IMG/VR virus record: IMGVR_UViG_3300033064_003894
Location: 1 to 64,000 of that record
Direction: 5' to 3' (one strand)
DNA: 64,000 bases
Origin: a virus
Part shown: one piece after another, positions 23,001 to 30,705 of the stretch
Layout of the letters: each line of letters starts with the position of its first letter
Position numbering within the stretch: position 1 is the stretch's first letter
Position numbers and translations under genes: made by a program
Notes under the pieces: generated by a model
What the model was told of the DNA's origin: nothing
The model's database searches: none
Seen by the model: only the letters and a program-made list of their open reading frames with translations

Positions 23001-24545
23001 TTGAGAGGAGGAAACAATTTAACGGTTGATCTGGAGGTGTATGTTGACGAGATACATGTATATGAAAAGGAGGTGTATGACAGGGTTAAAAGGTCGCCAG
23101 CATCTTCTAAGAATGCGCACATGATGCTATACAACAACTATACATCTAGCGTATCACAAGAGCTTGGAAAGTTTAAGTTCATGCCTGGTGAGACATACAA
23201 TATTATGTATTCAGCTCACTCGACGCATTCTGAGTATCCTTCCGTTCCTCTATATATATCATTCTACAACAAGACTCAGGACAAGTCGTACATGAGCAAT
23301 AGCGCCTTTATTGGATACGGGTTCAAGCTTAATGTCAACAACACTGATGCGTCTACGGTTATAAAAAACGTTGGATGGCAAAGCGGTGAGCGTTACAACA
23401 GAGTTTTAGTCGAAACGCATAATCAAATAGAAACAAGATATGCCTCTACAGTACAGTACAATAGGCATGAGATCTCTGTAACAATTCCTGAAAGCTTCAA
23501 TGGTTCAGACGACTACAGAATAACATTTGACGGCCATATAGAGGACAACTCTCCTATATATGTTAATTCAACTTTCTCTGGAGATGGTGCTTCTTGGGAT
23601 TGGGCAGTAACAGGAACAGGAGCTACATCCTCTAATGCGACCGCTGGGATTAATGGAGGGTATCTAATTCGTATGAGTCCAGGCGCTGCAGGAAGTGTTA
23701 GTGCAGGACAGACAGTCCTTCCTGGTGCGTCTGATGCACTAGGCACAACACTGTTTAGGGTAATAGTAGACGTGTCTGCGACTGACGGAGCAAATTTAGG
23801 AAGCCTTGTAAACTCTCAAGAGCCTAAATTAGAAATTAGGGCAGGAACATCATACGGGAACACAGCCATTGTAGGTTACTACAACTCTAACACTTTATCA
23901 TACAACGCATATAAGAGCATTGTATTTAATGACGTATACAATAGCGTAGATGGAACTCTTGCAATCGTTACCGCTACAGACACTTCAGGCGACAACATCA
24001 TTTATAATTTATCAAGGGCTCGCGCGTACGAGAGAAGAGATATTGATGTAGATGGAGACTTCACGGTTGGCACAGGATGGTCATTCACGCCAGCTGGGGC
24101 GACTTCTGCTGGCCTTGACCCACTCGGCGGGATAGGTGGCAGTCAGTGCGCTTCAATAACTATAGATGATGATGGAAGCGATTTCGTAATTCAGACAGAT
24201 GTTACAACCTATTCATATACGGCTAGCGCATCATATGTATTAAGCTTCCTTGGCAAGTGTGACAAGGAGGGAGGACTAAGAATAGCGGTCTACGGAGGAG
24301 ATTCCATTGGTTCACAAACTGAAGGATATTATTCATCTGATCTTCTTACAAAAGAATGGAAAGAATACATGATTCCTCACTATGGACAAACAGCTGAGGT
24401 AGGACTTAAAATATCTGCTAAATCTATAACTCCTGGAGTGTCAACACAAATAGACAAAATCAGACTTTACAAGTTCCCATTTACAGCGTCTGACAATACA
24501 TACGAAACAACAGTTCACATTGACAGTGTCGAAATAAAGAAATGA
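20037..24545 (+). CDS. giant tail protein with repeated CBM-like jelly rolls
   Basis: 1502 aa. At least five modules begin with a NxSF/DGxF-type signature: near residue 466 (NLIVNGSFEDSN), 661 (VINGSFNNG), 851 (LINYTFSDSVSYW), 1171 (YVNSTFSGDGASWDW) and 1335 (DVDGDFTVGTGW). Each is followed by about 150 residues ending in an IDEIHVYE-type strand. This is the layout of carbohydrate-binding modules of the CBM4/9 jelly-roll kind. Expected role: fibre or tail appendage binding host surface glycans. It overlaps the next gene by 4 nt. Confidence 0.7.
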   Translation: MAWTDIAFPSDLPDQWEFATDGASSVQTADQHVRAVYINPDADSTNLSNYLLVDGLDLSTNGGFTSYVLGPPVSFTDWTLAAIATSTVSVDLNGYAGKNYCSFVIDASNNEASISHSISGATDRKHYVISFVANVDNAGSPGSRPTLSLECPSIRGGSNDNIDIEITSTSNFRYAANFFSRSVADVKIKTSINCTSSTINITDVEMYECSPVGVYIKDYTDRVFLRTQDGVLEPNKFYFLEWEVIPRTAGDIDEQEYEFTSVDFYNGIDDSGERLSIEALRTPGKKSGRFKATVGPLGANGKIKFSISDVTGSSAGNACIGSLKIKKVLAPSSYYDPQSQNPNNVRTARRGLQKLGEYEIPNQSFATPIAWAQDHKVFVSGNDPGTVSAYRFYVGKNTPGGSERLEPFSSDISSIAGSALGSGMLSGSISEVSVLPRDYMSIEDAAEAAVRPTNAVWTEYGTSENLIVNGSFEDSNIEVTSSALYHKWSVTSTLDPYVNISDNYFNDALPILGQGKALRLTAYESGATNVFGLISQKATLSGKTSYSLTGETRHAFRGVYEFYSSYPALSMSIKAPDVGGFDYYYDYENHTWSQTTFKYTHSIYSYGWNDFEYQITNQMSRSLGCIFNFSVTSSYVTQSSDMEILVDNVRLHKSKGLHKNVINGSFNNGVKRLRALQAEKFEGTFAPPWIVSPGVTQAAYNPIDGSYAVIAPGAAGAGHNTMSQVGVMDFTQKYIVSCYARNEDAVGLSRSSIIVEGKAPSGDGIIQHYLGPIVTNSWTYVSTIINGNPRGPDNETGALVGSCPIFITECAGTNNVHIDELHVTKLGEHYSPDPWVIDGRAENILQMPLINKLINYTFSDSVSYWKTSSQASGECDIINRESDTGNEDNYLFWGKVATAGANYNFQLSQGGGMDPNHEYVALVKAKASSIPDPENPPSLDIVGLSAFGALNSTVSNYITLSDEWETYITEFIGAFTGSDYNTDIGRFILRGGNNLTVDLEVYVDEIHVYEKEVYDRVKRSPASSKNAHMMLYNNYTSSVSQELGKFKFMPGETYNIMYSAHSTHSEYPSVPLYISFYNKTQDKSYMSNSAFIGYGFKLNVNNTDASTVIKNVGWQSGERYNRVLVETHNQIETRYASTVQYNRHEISVTIPESFNGSDDYRITFDGHIEDNSPIYVNSTFSGDGASWDWAVTGTGATSSNATAGINGGYLIRMSPGAAGSVSAGQTVLPGASDALGTTLFRVIVDVSATDGANLGSLVNSQEPKLEIRAGTSYGNTAIVGYYNSNTLSYNAYKSIVFNDVYNSVDGTLAIVTATDTSGDNIIYNLSRARAYERRDIDVDGDFTVGTGWSFTPAGATSAGLDPLGGIGGSQCASITIDDDGSDFVIQTDVTTYSYTASASYVLSFLGKCDKEGGLRIAVYGGDSIGSQTEGYYSSDLLTKEWKEYMIPHYGQTAEVGLKISAKSITPGVSTQIDKIRLYKFPFTASDNTYETTVHIDSVEIKK

Positions 24546-27211
24546 ACAAGCGCTCTATAAACCTTTCTGGAGAGACTGGGTTCAGTCGCGACCCTGATGA
24601 TAGTTGGGATTTCTCGTCAGACTATGCGGCTGACATTATTTTTTCCGCTAACATGTTTTATGGGACAGGATCTTATGTATTAAAGTCTTCCGGGAATGGG
24701 TCAAACGGTAAAGGAATACAGATAGACTTCGTGTCTATACAGGACACTGGATCGTTTTATAGCATCAGCGCATCTTTCGGGTCATCAGAGACAGGAAGTA
24801 CTCTTTTGTCATTTGTCCCATCTGCTGACATTATTGACAACGGCGATTTTGGTAATGCGTGGGGTGGTGTGTCAGAGAATGCCTTCTCTACTGTACCAGA
24901 CAGCTGGGGCTCATATAATGACTCAGCTAATGCCTATGTAACAGAGTCAACAATACACCCAGACGTAGCTAGAATTTACACAAACGGATCACATTCAGGT
25001 ACAGATACGTTCAGGTTTATACAACCACTTAGGCTTATTCCAAACCGCGTCTATTGGCTATCATACGACGTAGTTGAGAATTATAGTGCCAACGTTGACC
25101 CTTTAACATTATATTTAGGTCCTGGACTTACAGGAAGCGGACACTCTATTGGAACATCTTATTTAACGTTAAGCTGTGACCCAGGTAATCATTCTCTCAC
25201 CTTTTCGTTTGAAACGTACGATGACAGAACCACTCGTTCAATGGATATTGCATTTTACGCTAATGGATCTTATGTTGATGTTGGTATTGGGTCTGTAATA
25301 TTAAGAGAAGCCCATTCAAGTTCTAACCAAATAGTAAAGATTATCCCAGGTGATATTTATTATTCAGGGATATCAAGAAACATCTCTACGTTCTCTAACA
25401 CATCCAGCAATCTTCCTTTAAGCGCTGAGACATCATTCTTCGTATATAGATGGAACAGTGACTATGAGTCGCAATCATTTGATGTAAAAGGTTTTGCAAC
25501 ATCAAGCGCTTTTGAATACTCATCTGTCAGCCAAGCTAGATTCCCTCTTCAGCCGACATCTATAGGTCATGGTAGAAAGATACCATTTTCTCTAGATGGC
25601 TCTAGGCAATATCAAACTACAGTCTCTGGAATAGATACTTCATATCATCATAACTATCCATGTAATATATTCTACATGTTTAATAAGTATGGGCATACGG
25701 TTGAGAACATTGCGCATCCAAGCACTGAATCTATATTGACGATATATGACGAAGGAATATTTGTAGATGAAGACATATGGGGAAATGGCAGTATTGATCC
25801 AAGACTTGCTAAGGTAACAAGCAGCAATGTAGTCGCTGCTAATTACGCTGGAGTCACTAATAGTGTTATAAATTCATTTGGTAGTGTTGACGGTTCAACA
25901 TACGTCGTATTGCATGGATCATCGAACACTGATTCTCAGATGGCCGGTCTGTCAAGCGTTCATGGACATAAGGCATTTACAGTAGCGGCGTGGACAAAAA
26001 TAGATGAAGGTCAGTACTCTCCAACAGACATAGTAAACGATAACAATTGTATACTAAGGATTGGAGACGGAGACTATACATCTGCGTCTCTCGCAGCCGA
26101 ATTCGACGCATCTCCATACAGAACATTTACAGTCTCTGGATATACGAATAAAACAAATGCTCTTTGCTATTCAAGGAAGTGGTTACCGCCAGCAGCTACA
26201 TTTATGTCTGACGCTCCATATGCCTCAGCAAAGGGTACTAGTTCAACAGGGATATGGTTTGGATTAAGTAAAGATCAGTCTGCACCATTTGACGATGCAG
26301 GAATACTGCCAACGCTCTATTTTAACCTATATTCTTCTGACACATATCAAAACTCTCCTCTTAATGGAGGAGCAGCCACAGTTAATGATGAACCATCATG
26401 GACTCTATTTAGGGCTCGATATGGTGGCCTATCTTCTGGAGATGTCCATATGACTCAAAGCTCAAATGAATGGTGGCTTACACTATATTCAGTTAGAGTC
26501 AGCACATCAGACGCGACAAATTTAGATGGATATACACCAGTTGTTGGAGGTCGCTCTATCGAGGGCCTAATGGAGATATATATGTTTAGGGCTCCTGCTA
26601 GTCAAGTGTTCAATTTGGATGGGTCAATAACTTCTTCATCTATTTTTGATATGGAGCTTGGTGACAATAGATTTAGTGGCAGCAAAAATCAACTCTATAC
26701 TATAATAGCTCCACAACAAGATTTAGGTATATCATCTACAGCATCCTCTCTTGGAGGAGATTTACAGATGAGCGGTAGCAATGCAGTTGTTTTAACTTCA
26801 GAGTTTTGGTGCTCTGACATGACGGCGTCAACGGATACTGATTTCAAAAACAGTGATTATTATTCAGGATCATCCTTTTCTATAGGCACAGGCACTGACG
26901 GAAATGGTACGTTCAGCGGATTGATATCATCTGTGTTCTTCATGCCTGATACATACGTAGACCATAATAATATACAAAACTGGCTCAAACAGGTTGGACC
27001 GGGAGGGTTGACTCCTCCAATTCATGCCCCAGCCTCATTCTCAGTAATTGAATCAGGTACATATGGATATTCACTGCATGATGCTGGACATACTACTCTA
27101 TCAAGAAGCGTAATTTCGCAAAAAAATAGATATTTGAATTCTTTCATGCTAGACCAAGAGGCATTAAATATGGATGATTCTATAAGTAGTGGCCCTATTG
27201 GAATAATTTAG
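24542..27211 (+). CDS. large tail protein with CBM-like and LamG-like domains
   Basis: 889 aa. A CBM-like jelly roll starts around residue 98 (IIDNGDFGNAW). Near 478 the run KAFTVAAWTKIDEG resembles the start of a LamG/concanavalin-like domain, and the ending SGLISSVFFMPDTYVDHNNI fits its last strands. It is co-transcribed with the 1502-aa protein (ATGA overlap), so the two may form one receptor-binding complex. Convergent with 27208-27450. Confidence 0.65.
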   Translation: MNKRSINLSGETGFSRDPDDSWDFSSDYAADIIFSANMFYGTGSYVLKSSGNGSNGKGIQIDFVSIQDTGSFYSISASFGSSETGSTLLSFVPSADIIDNGDFGNAWGGVSENAFSTVPDSWGSYNDSANAYVTESTIHPDVARIYTNGSHSGTDTFRFIQPLRLIPNRVYWLSYDVVENYSANVDPLTLYLGPGLTGSGHSIGTSYLTLSCDPGNHSLTFSFETYDDRTTRSMDIAFYANGSYVDVGIGSVILREAHSSSNQIVKIIPGDIYYSGISRNISTFSNTSSNLPLSAETSFFVYRWNSDYESQSFDVKGFATSSAFEYSSVSQARFPLQPTSIGHGRKIPFSLDGSRQYQTTVSGIDTSYHHNYPCNIFYMFNKYGHTVENIAHPSTESILTIYDEGIFVDEDIWGNGSIDPRLAKVTSSNVVAANYAGVTNSVINSFGSVDGSTYVVLHGSSNTDSQMAGLSSVHGHKAFTVAAWTKIDEGQYSPTDIVNDNNCILRIGDGDYTSASLAAEFDASPYRTFTVSGYTNKTNALCYSRKWLPPAATFMSDAPYASAKGTSSTGIWFGLSKDQSAPFDDAGILPTLYFNLYSSDTYQNSPLNGGAATVNDEPSWTLFRARYGGLSSGDVHMTQSSNEWWLTLYSVRVSTSDATNLDGYTPVVGGRSIEGLMEIYMFRAPASQVFNLDGSITSSSIFDMELGDNRFSGSKNQLYTIIAPQQDLGISSTASSLGGDLQMSGSNAVVLTSEFWCSDMTASTDTDFKNSDYYSGSSFSIGTGTDGNGTFSGLISSVFFMPDTYVDHNNIQNWLKQVGPGGLTPPIHAPASFSVIESGTYGYSLHDAGHTTLSRSVISQKNRYLNSFMLDQEALNMDDSISSGPIGII

Positions 27212-27450
27212 CTTCGATGTCTTTTGTACCAGAAGTGAATTGCTATTAGACATATGGATGCAAAAACAATTATCGGAGCAAAAACAACGATAAGAGGAAG
27301 TAGAGTAACTACCCAGCCTTGAGTAAAGTCGGGGTCAGTAAGCTTTCTAGTAACAAGTACAGTCTGAACAAGAATTATTGTAATTGATGATAGGATTACT
27401 GTTCTCTTGAATGCACTAGAATCTTTAAGTCTTCTCCATTTATAGTTCAT
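27208..27450 (-). CDS. small two-TM membrane protein
   Basis: 80 aa. A basic N terminus (MNYKWRRLKDSSAFKR) is followed by two hydrophobic helices (TVILSSITIILVQTVLV and LPLIVVFAPIIVFASICLIA) and a basic end. A class II holin-like topology is possible. GGAGGACAAC precedes the ATG. Last gene of the unit starting at 28761. Confidence 0.6.
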   Translation of the reverse strand: MNYKWRRLKDSSAFKRTVILSSITIILVQTVLVTRKLTDPDFTQGWVVTLLPLIVVFAPIIVFASICLIAIHFWYKRHRS

Positions 27451-27820
27451 GTTGTCCTCCTTTTTTTAATGTATTCCATCCAACTAGTCGAGCAAATACA
27501 TGCCATTTGCACTCATCACAAATTAATGACGGAGTCACCTCACCATCTTCTGATATTCTGTGAGGTTGGCCAGGAATCGCACAAACTTCTCCACATTTAT
27601 TACATCCGATAAAAACAATTCCTTGGTGGTCGATCCATTGTCCTCTACCTACAGATGAAACATCTTTTGCCTTGAACGAATAAAAAGTGTATACGACATC
27701 ATTATAATACAATGGTTTGTGATCTGATTTTCTTAACTTAGATTTTTTTATATTTCTTCTTTTAATGAAGTCAACTAAGATTTTCTCAATCTCCATGAAT
27801 ATCCTACAAAAATAGCCCAT
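27440..27820 (-). CDS. zinc-ribbon protein
   Basis: 126 aa. CNKCGEVC (residues 75-82) and CDECKWH (about 103-109) form a four-Cys ribbon after a basic N-terminal half (RRNIKKSKLRKSDHKPL). The start is taken at 27820, 2 nt after the upstream gene; a later ATG at 27793 (MEIEKILVDF) is also plausible. Possible nucleic-acid-binding role. Confidence 0.6.
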   Translation of the reverse strand: MGYFCRIFMEIEKILVDFIKRRNIKKSKLRKSDHKPLYYNDVVYTFYSFKAKDVSSVGRGQWIDHQGIVFIGCNKCGEVCAIPGQPHRISEDGEVTPSLICDECKWHVFARLVGWNTLKKGGQHEL

Positions 27821-27822
27821 CG

Positions 27823-28761
27823 TTAAGATGAGCTAATCGTGCTTAGAAACCTTTCTGCCAAGGCAGATACGATTCCTATGAGCCTACCCTTACCAGAGTA
27901 GATTAGTGGCACTCCAGCAGATTTACACGCAGGAGTAATTATTTGTGTTGTTCTGTGAGACAGAAAATTTTCAGATACAACAACCATGTCATATCTTTTG
28001 TTTTTTATCCTCTCACCGTAAGAGTTCATGTTTGAGCAATCACATTCAGCAGTATCTAGGACTTTAACTCCTGTGACGGACTTTACTTTAGCCATCACAT
28101 GATTATCAATCCTGCTACTTATGATCAACATACTCTTACCCTCAGTAATGGCGCGAATCGCAGGAATGTTTTCATTCATTATACCGCAATCAGGAATCTT
28201 AATTTCCACAACAACCTTTGTTCTCTTCTTTTTTACAGGTGTACTCACTACAGCAATCTCTGTAATTTCAGCCTGATTTGCCGTCACCTGCTTTGCAGTT
28301 ACCTCAGAAGCAAGGTCAAGAAGCCGGTCGCTTCCATATTGAGCGATGAACAGAAGGATAACGTCTTCAGGAGATTCAGTTAGAATCCTGTCGACTACAT
28401 CCCAATCATCTTCTTTCTCTGTCTTTGCCTCACCAGGAACTCCTTTATTGACTATTAAGGAGCTCTCCTGCGCGGCAGACAAAACGGATCTTGTTATTCT
28501 TTTTTGTATCGGAGACAGCCCAAACTCTCCATTTAGAGTCTTCCTTTGAATGTGCGCACGGCATGCCCCTTTCTTGAGATTGAATTCGTAAGTCCTTCCA
28601 CAGAAGACGCCAATTCCTACTAGGCACAAGCATCCATTCTTATTTACCTTTCCGTAACGAGCGGCATCGTAGTACAGCTCTCCGTGAGACTTACAGAATG
28701 GGCCTGCAGAAGCCTCTTTCTTACACTCGTGGCCAATTGGCCAACCTATGCAAATGTCCAT
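27823..28761 (-). CDS. Cys-rich protein with C-terminal DUF2325-like domain
   Basis: 312 aa. The N-terminal 80 residues hold paired Cys/His groups (CKKEASAGPFCKSHGELYY and CLCLVGIGVFCGRTYEF), likely zinc knuckles. A helical linker follows. The last 115 residues alternate strands and helices: SMLIISSRIDNHVMAKVK, RYDMVVVSENFLSHRTTQII and AGVPLIYSGKGRLIGIV. These fit the small Rossmann-like domain I know as DUF2325. Strong AAGGAGG precedes the ATG. Function unknown. Confidence 0.55.
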   Translation of the reverse strand: MDICIGWPIGHECKKEASAGPFCKSHGELYYDAARYGKVNKNGCLCLVGIGVFCGRTYEFNLKKGACRAHIQRKTLNGEFGLSPIQKRITRSVLSAAQESSLIVNKGVPGEAKTEKEDDWDVVDRILTESPEDVILLFIAQYGSDRLLDLASEVTAKQVTANQAEITEIAVVSTPVKKKRTKVVVEIKIPDCGIMNENIPAIRAITEGKSMLIISSRIDNHVMAKVKSVTGVKVLDTAECDCSNMNSYGERIKNKRYDMVVVSENFLSHRTTQIITPACKSAGVPLIYSGKGRLIGIVSALAERFLSTISSS

Positions 28762-28807
28762 GAATCCTCCTTATTGTTAGATTCGCTAGAGTATTCTAGC
28801 TTATGAT

Positions 28808-28815
28808 TTTATACC
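28808..28815 (-). promoter_or_regulatory. -10 octamer GGTATAAA with SD leader
   Basis: The leader to the ATG at 28761 is 46 nt and carries AAGGAGG. Divergent from 28836-28843. Confidence 0.55.
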
Positions 28816-28835
28816 GCTAAATGTACTTTTTTGAT

Positions 28836-28843
28836 GGTATAAA
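28836..28843 (+). promoter_or_regulatory. -10 octamer GGTATAAA
   Basis: The octamer lies 14 nt before the lipoprotein ATG at 28858, with GGAG between. A 4-codon ATG...TGA frame in the leader ends on the start codon. Confidence 0.55.
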
Positions 28844-28857
28844 ACTATGGAGAAAAC

Positions 28858-29130
28858 ATGAAAAAACTTCTACTTCTAATTACACTTCTCTTAGCTTCAT
28901 GCGGAGAAGATTACTCTACCGGGAACTACCGTGGTCAGCATGAAGCTGACGGAGCAGTACTAAGCACAAGGCACCGCATGCAGGCTGTTTATGGAGCAAA
29001 GATTAGTGGTCACAAGATCACCTACTACGATTGGCACAAGGACGGGCAACAGTTCATTCTTACAAGCGACTGGAAATACCACAATTGGGACACAGGCAAA
29101 AAGGTCGACTGGCAAGGCAAAGCGTGGTAA
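28858..29130 (+). CDS. small phage lipoprotein
   Basis: 90 aa. A lysine-rich start and hydrophobic core (MKKLLLLITLLLASC) end in a clear lipobox LLASC with Cys15. The mature 75 residues are Tyr/Trp/His-rich and soluble (ITYYDWHKDGQQF). Small phage lipoproteins known elsewhere act in superinfection exclusion or as outer-membrane spanin subunits. It has its own promoter and terminator. No coiled coil typical of a spanin is visible, so exclusion or another envelope function seems likelier. Confidence 0.7.
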   Translation: MKKLLLLITLLLASCGEDYSTGNYRGQHEADGAVLSTRHRMQAVYGAKISGHKITYYDWHKDGQQFILTSDWKYHNWDTGKKVDWQGKAW

Positions 29131-29172
29131 AAAAAGTAGCCCTCCATTCTTTGTGGCGGGCTACTCTTTTTC
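29131..29172. terminator. bidirectional rho-independent terminator
   Basis: GTAGCCC (29136-29142) pairs with GGGCTAC (29158-29164). A run of A precedes and TCTTTTTCT follows, so T tracts exist on both strands. It serves the lipoprotein gene (+) and overlaps the end of the XRE gene (-). Confidence 0.8.
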
Positions 29173-29388
29173 TATAATGTGTATAGTTAATGGAAGTCCG
29201 AGAGATGATAATAATTTCTCTAGTTCATTTATGGAAATATCTTTTTTCTTATTTAAACGCTCCCTTAACTCTTTTATCGAAATTCCAAGGCCTTTAGCTA
29301 TGTCACTTTCTGAAAAAGTGTTTTTCTCCATAATACTTTTAACTAAATAATTAATATCCACGTTAACGTTGTTAATGTCTTCTTTCAT
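29161..29388 (-). CDS. XRE-family HTH protein
   Basis: 75 aa from ATG 29388 (MKEDINNVNVDINYLVKSIM). A Cro/C1-type HTH is visible: SESDIAKGLGISIKELRERL followed by KDISINELEKLLSSLGL. A longer frame runs back into the tRNA and is not used. It lies just downstream of tRNA-Arg. Likely a small transcriptional repressor or an antitoxin-like protein; no partner toxin is adjacent. Confidence 0.7.
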   Translation of the reverse strand: MKEDINNVNVDINYLVKSIMEKNTFSESDIAKGLGISIKELRERLNKKKDISINELEKLLSSLGLPLTIHIIEKE

Positions 29389-29400
29389 GGCTTTCCCGAA

Positions 29401-29478
29401 TGGCCTGGCTGGGAGGACTCGAACCTCCGACCGTCGGATTAGAAATCCGATGCTCATTTCCAACTGAGCTACAGCCAG
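29401..29478 (-). tRNA. tRNA-Arg (anticodon UCU)
   Basis: Every arm pairs perfectly on the minus strand: acceptor CTGGCTG/CAGCCAG, D stem GCTC/GAGC, anticodon stem TCGGA/TCCGA around loop TTTCTAA, T stem GGAGG/CCTCC around TTCGAGT. Discriminator G and an encoded CCA follow. It reads AGA, a codon favoured in this AT-rich genome. It is embedded in the operon running from the lysozyme gene. Confidence 0.95.
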
Positions 29479-29485
29479 GTATGTG

Positions 29486-29671
29486 TCATTCTGAGTTTTT
29501 CGTAAGACGACTAATGAGATCTTCTTGCTTATCTATAACTTCACGGTATTCCAAAAGCGCCTCACGAATCTTTCTAGCATACGAAGCTCGCGCCTGTGTC
29601 CTTGTTCTTGTCACGACATGTTTTAGAGAGTATTCGCATTCTAGCCAAAGCAGCGTTAACCTTTTATTCAT
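29486..29671 (-). CDS. small basic helical protein
   Basis: 61 aa from ATG 29671 (MNKRLTLLWLECEYSLKHVV), overlapping the end of the phosphatase gene by 8 nt. Arg-rich helix in the middle (TRTRTQARASYARKIREALL). The longer frame upstream would overlap the phosphatase by over 100 nt and is less likely. Function unknown. Confidence 0.5.
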   Translation of the reverse strand: MNKRLTLLWLECEYSLKHVVTRTRTQARASYARKIREALLEYREVIDKQEDLISRLTKNSE

Positions 29672-30125
29672 TGAACGCGTCCAACACACTCCTGTACACC
29701 CTTCGATTTGGCATGTATTTTTTGCTATTAAAAATTGCCGAATCGTCTCCAGTTTTCCTTTTAAGTATTGCAGCAACTACGCCTGGAGATCTTGAAAGCC
29801 CAGCGTCGCAGTGAACAAATAGATATCCGCGTATCCCTCCTATATAGCCCACTATCACTCTAGCCTGGTTTATTGTTATTGCTATTTCAGTGTCGGCGTC
29901 TGAGTCTACATCATCAAATCTAACCATTAGCGAGCTCTCAGTTCCTATAGGGACAAAAGGCTCTTTTTGGTATCCGTTACCGTATATTGAGAGAGAGTGT
30001 GTTTTGCCTATATAGTCAGGGTAATGCCCAAACCCAAGGTCAAGCTGAAAATTAGTAAACTCATTTTTGCTTCCAAGAACAATCCCTAGAAGTTTTTTTT
30101 CATCTAAAAGATCGAAGAATTCCAT
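29664..30125 (-). CDS. dual-specificity/tyrosine phosphatase-like protein
   Basis: 153 aa. YLFVHCDAGLSRSPGVVAAI holds the cysteine phosphatase signature HCxxGxxRS with C106 as nucleophile and R112 in the phosphate loop. An acidic run DDVDSDADTE (71-80) may carry the general acid. It is the length of compact dual-specificity phosphatases. In the cell it could dephosphorylate host or phage proteins or RNA 5' ends. It sits in the lysozyme-tRNA operon and shares a base with the upstream stop (TAATG). Confidence 0.8.
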   Translation of the reverse strand: MEFFDLLDEKKLLGIVLGSKNEFTNFQLDLGFGHYPDYIGKTHSLSIYGNGYQKEPFVPIGTESSLMVRFDDVDSDADTEIAITINQARVIVGYIGGIRGYLFVHCDAGLSRSPGVVAAILKRKTGDDSAIFNSKKYMPNRRVYRSVLDAFNE

Positions 30126-30334
30126 TATGCCACAATACAGAGTCCCCTATGATCGTCGTACACTACTTCGTACGACATGAATGTAAGTCGCGATGCCATT
30201 AGTTGCGCAGCGTACCTGCCCTTGTCATCTTTAGACGTGATTACCCATTTGTTGTCTGGATATTCAGCTCTAACAAGTTTTTTTATATTATCATCAGCGT
30301 CAACTAGACGCATTACTATAGCGGAATTTTTCAT
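30125..30334 (-). CDS. small hypothetical protein
   Basis: 69 aa (MKNSAIVMRLVDADDNIKKL). The pattern KWVITSKDDKGRYAAQLMAS and SYEVVYDDHRG suggests a small alpha/beta domain. Coupled to the phosphatase gene. No family recognised. Confidence 0.55.
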   Translation of the reverse strand: MKNSAIVMRLVDADDNIKKLVRAEYPDNKWVITSKDDKGRYAAQLMASRLTFMSYEVVYDDHRGLCIVA

Positions 30335-30340
30335 TTTTCA

Positions 30341-30676
30341 TTATAACTCTTCTGATACCGACGTTATGGCTGAGTCAACAGAATCAATTATTTGTGAAAT
30401 ATTTGTTAAATTTATATCAAAATCTGACAGAGGCTCAATAATTCCGTAGCTGTTTGAGAAAGATGACACAGTGCTGATTAAGCTATCTATCCTATTTCGG
30501 TAACTATAAGGCAAAGACCACTCATTTCTTCCTATACCAAGAGAATCATGCGCTATATCTTTCAATGTCGTGTGCATCTCATCTATCTCTTGATCATAGA
30601 AGTTTGTTCTATTAATGAGCTCAAGTGCAACCTTAATTATCCTTAAATCTTGCAGTAGCTGCTGTTTCTCTATCAT
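30341..30676 (-). CDS. helical hypothetical protein
   Basis: 111 aa (MIEKQQLLQDLRIIKVALEL). It is almost all helix with a short Trp/Tyr turn (NEWSLPYSYRNR). The ATG comes 4 nt after the T tract of the terminator at 30680-30705, so expression probably depends on read-through. Function unknown. Confidence 0.55.
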   Translation of the reverse strand: MIEKQQLLQDLRIIKVALELINRTNFYDQEIDEMHTTLKDIAHDSLGIGRNEWSLPYSYRNRIDSLISTVSSFSNSYGIIEPLSDFDINLTNISQIIDSVDSAITSVSEEL

Positions 30677-30679
30677 TAC

Positions 30680-30705
30680 AAAAAGGGCCCCACATTATGG
30701 GGCCC
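30680..30705 (-). terminator. rho-independent terminator inside the lysozyme 3' end
   Basis: On the minus strand GGGCCCCA (30705-30698) pairs with TGGGGCCC (30692-30685) around a 5-nt loop, followed by TTTTT. The stop codon of the lysozyme gene (30695) lies in the loop region. Confidence 0.8.
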
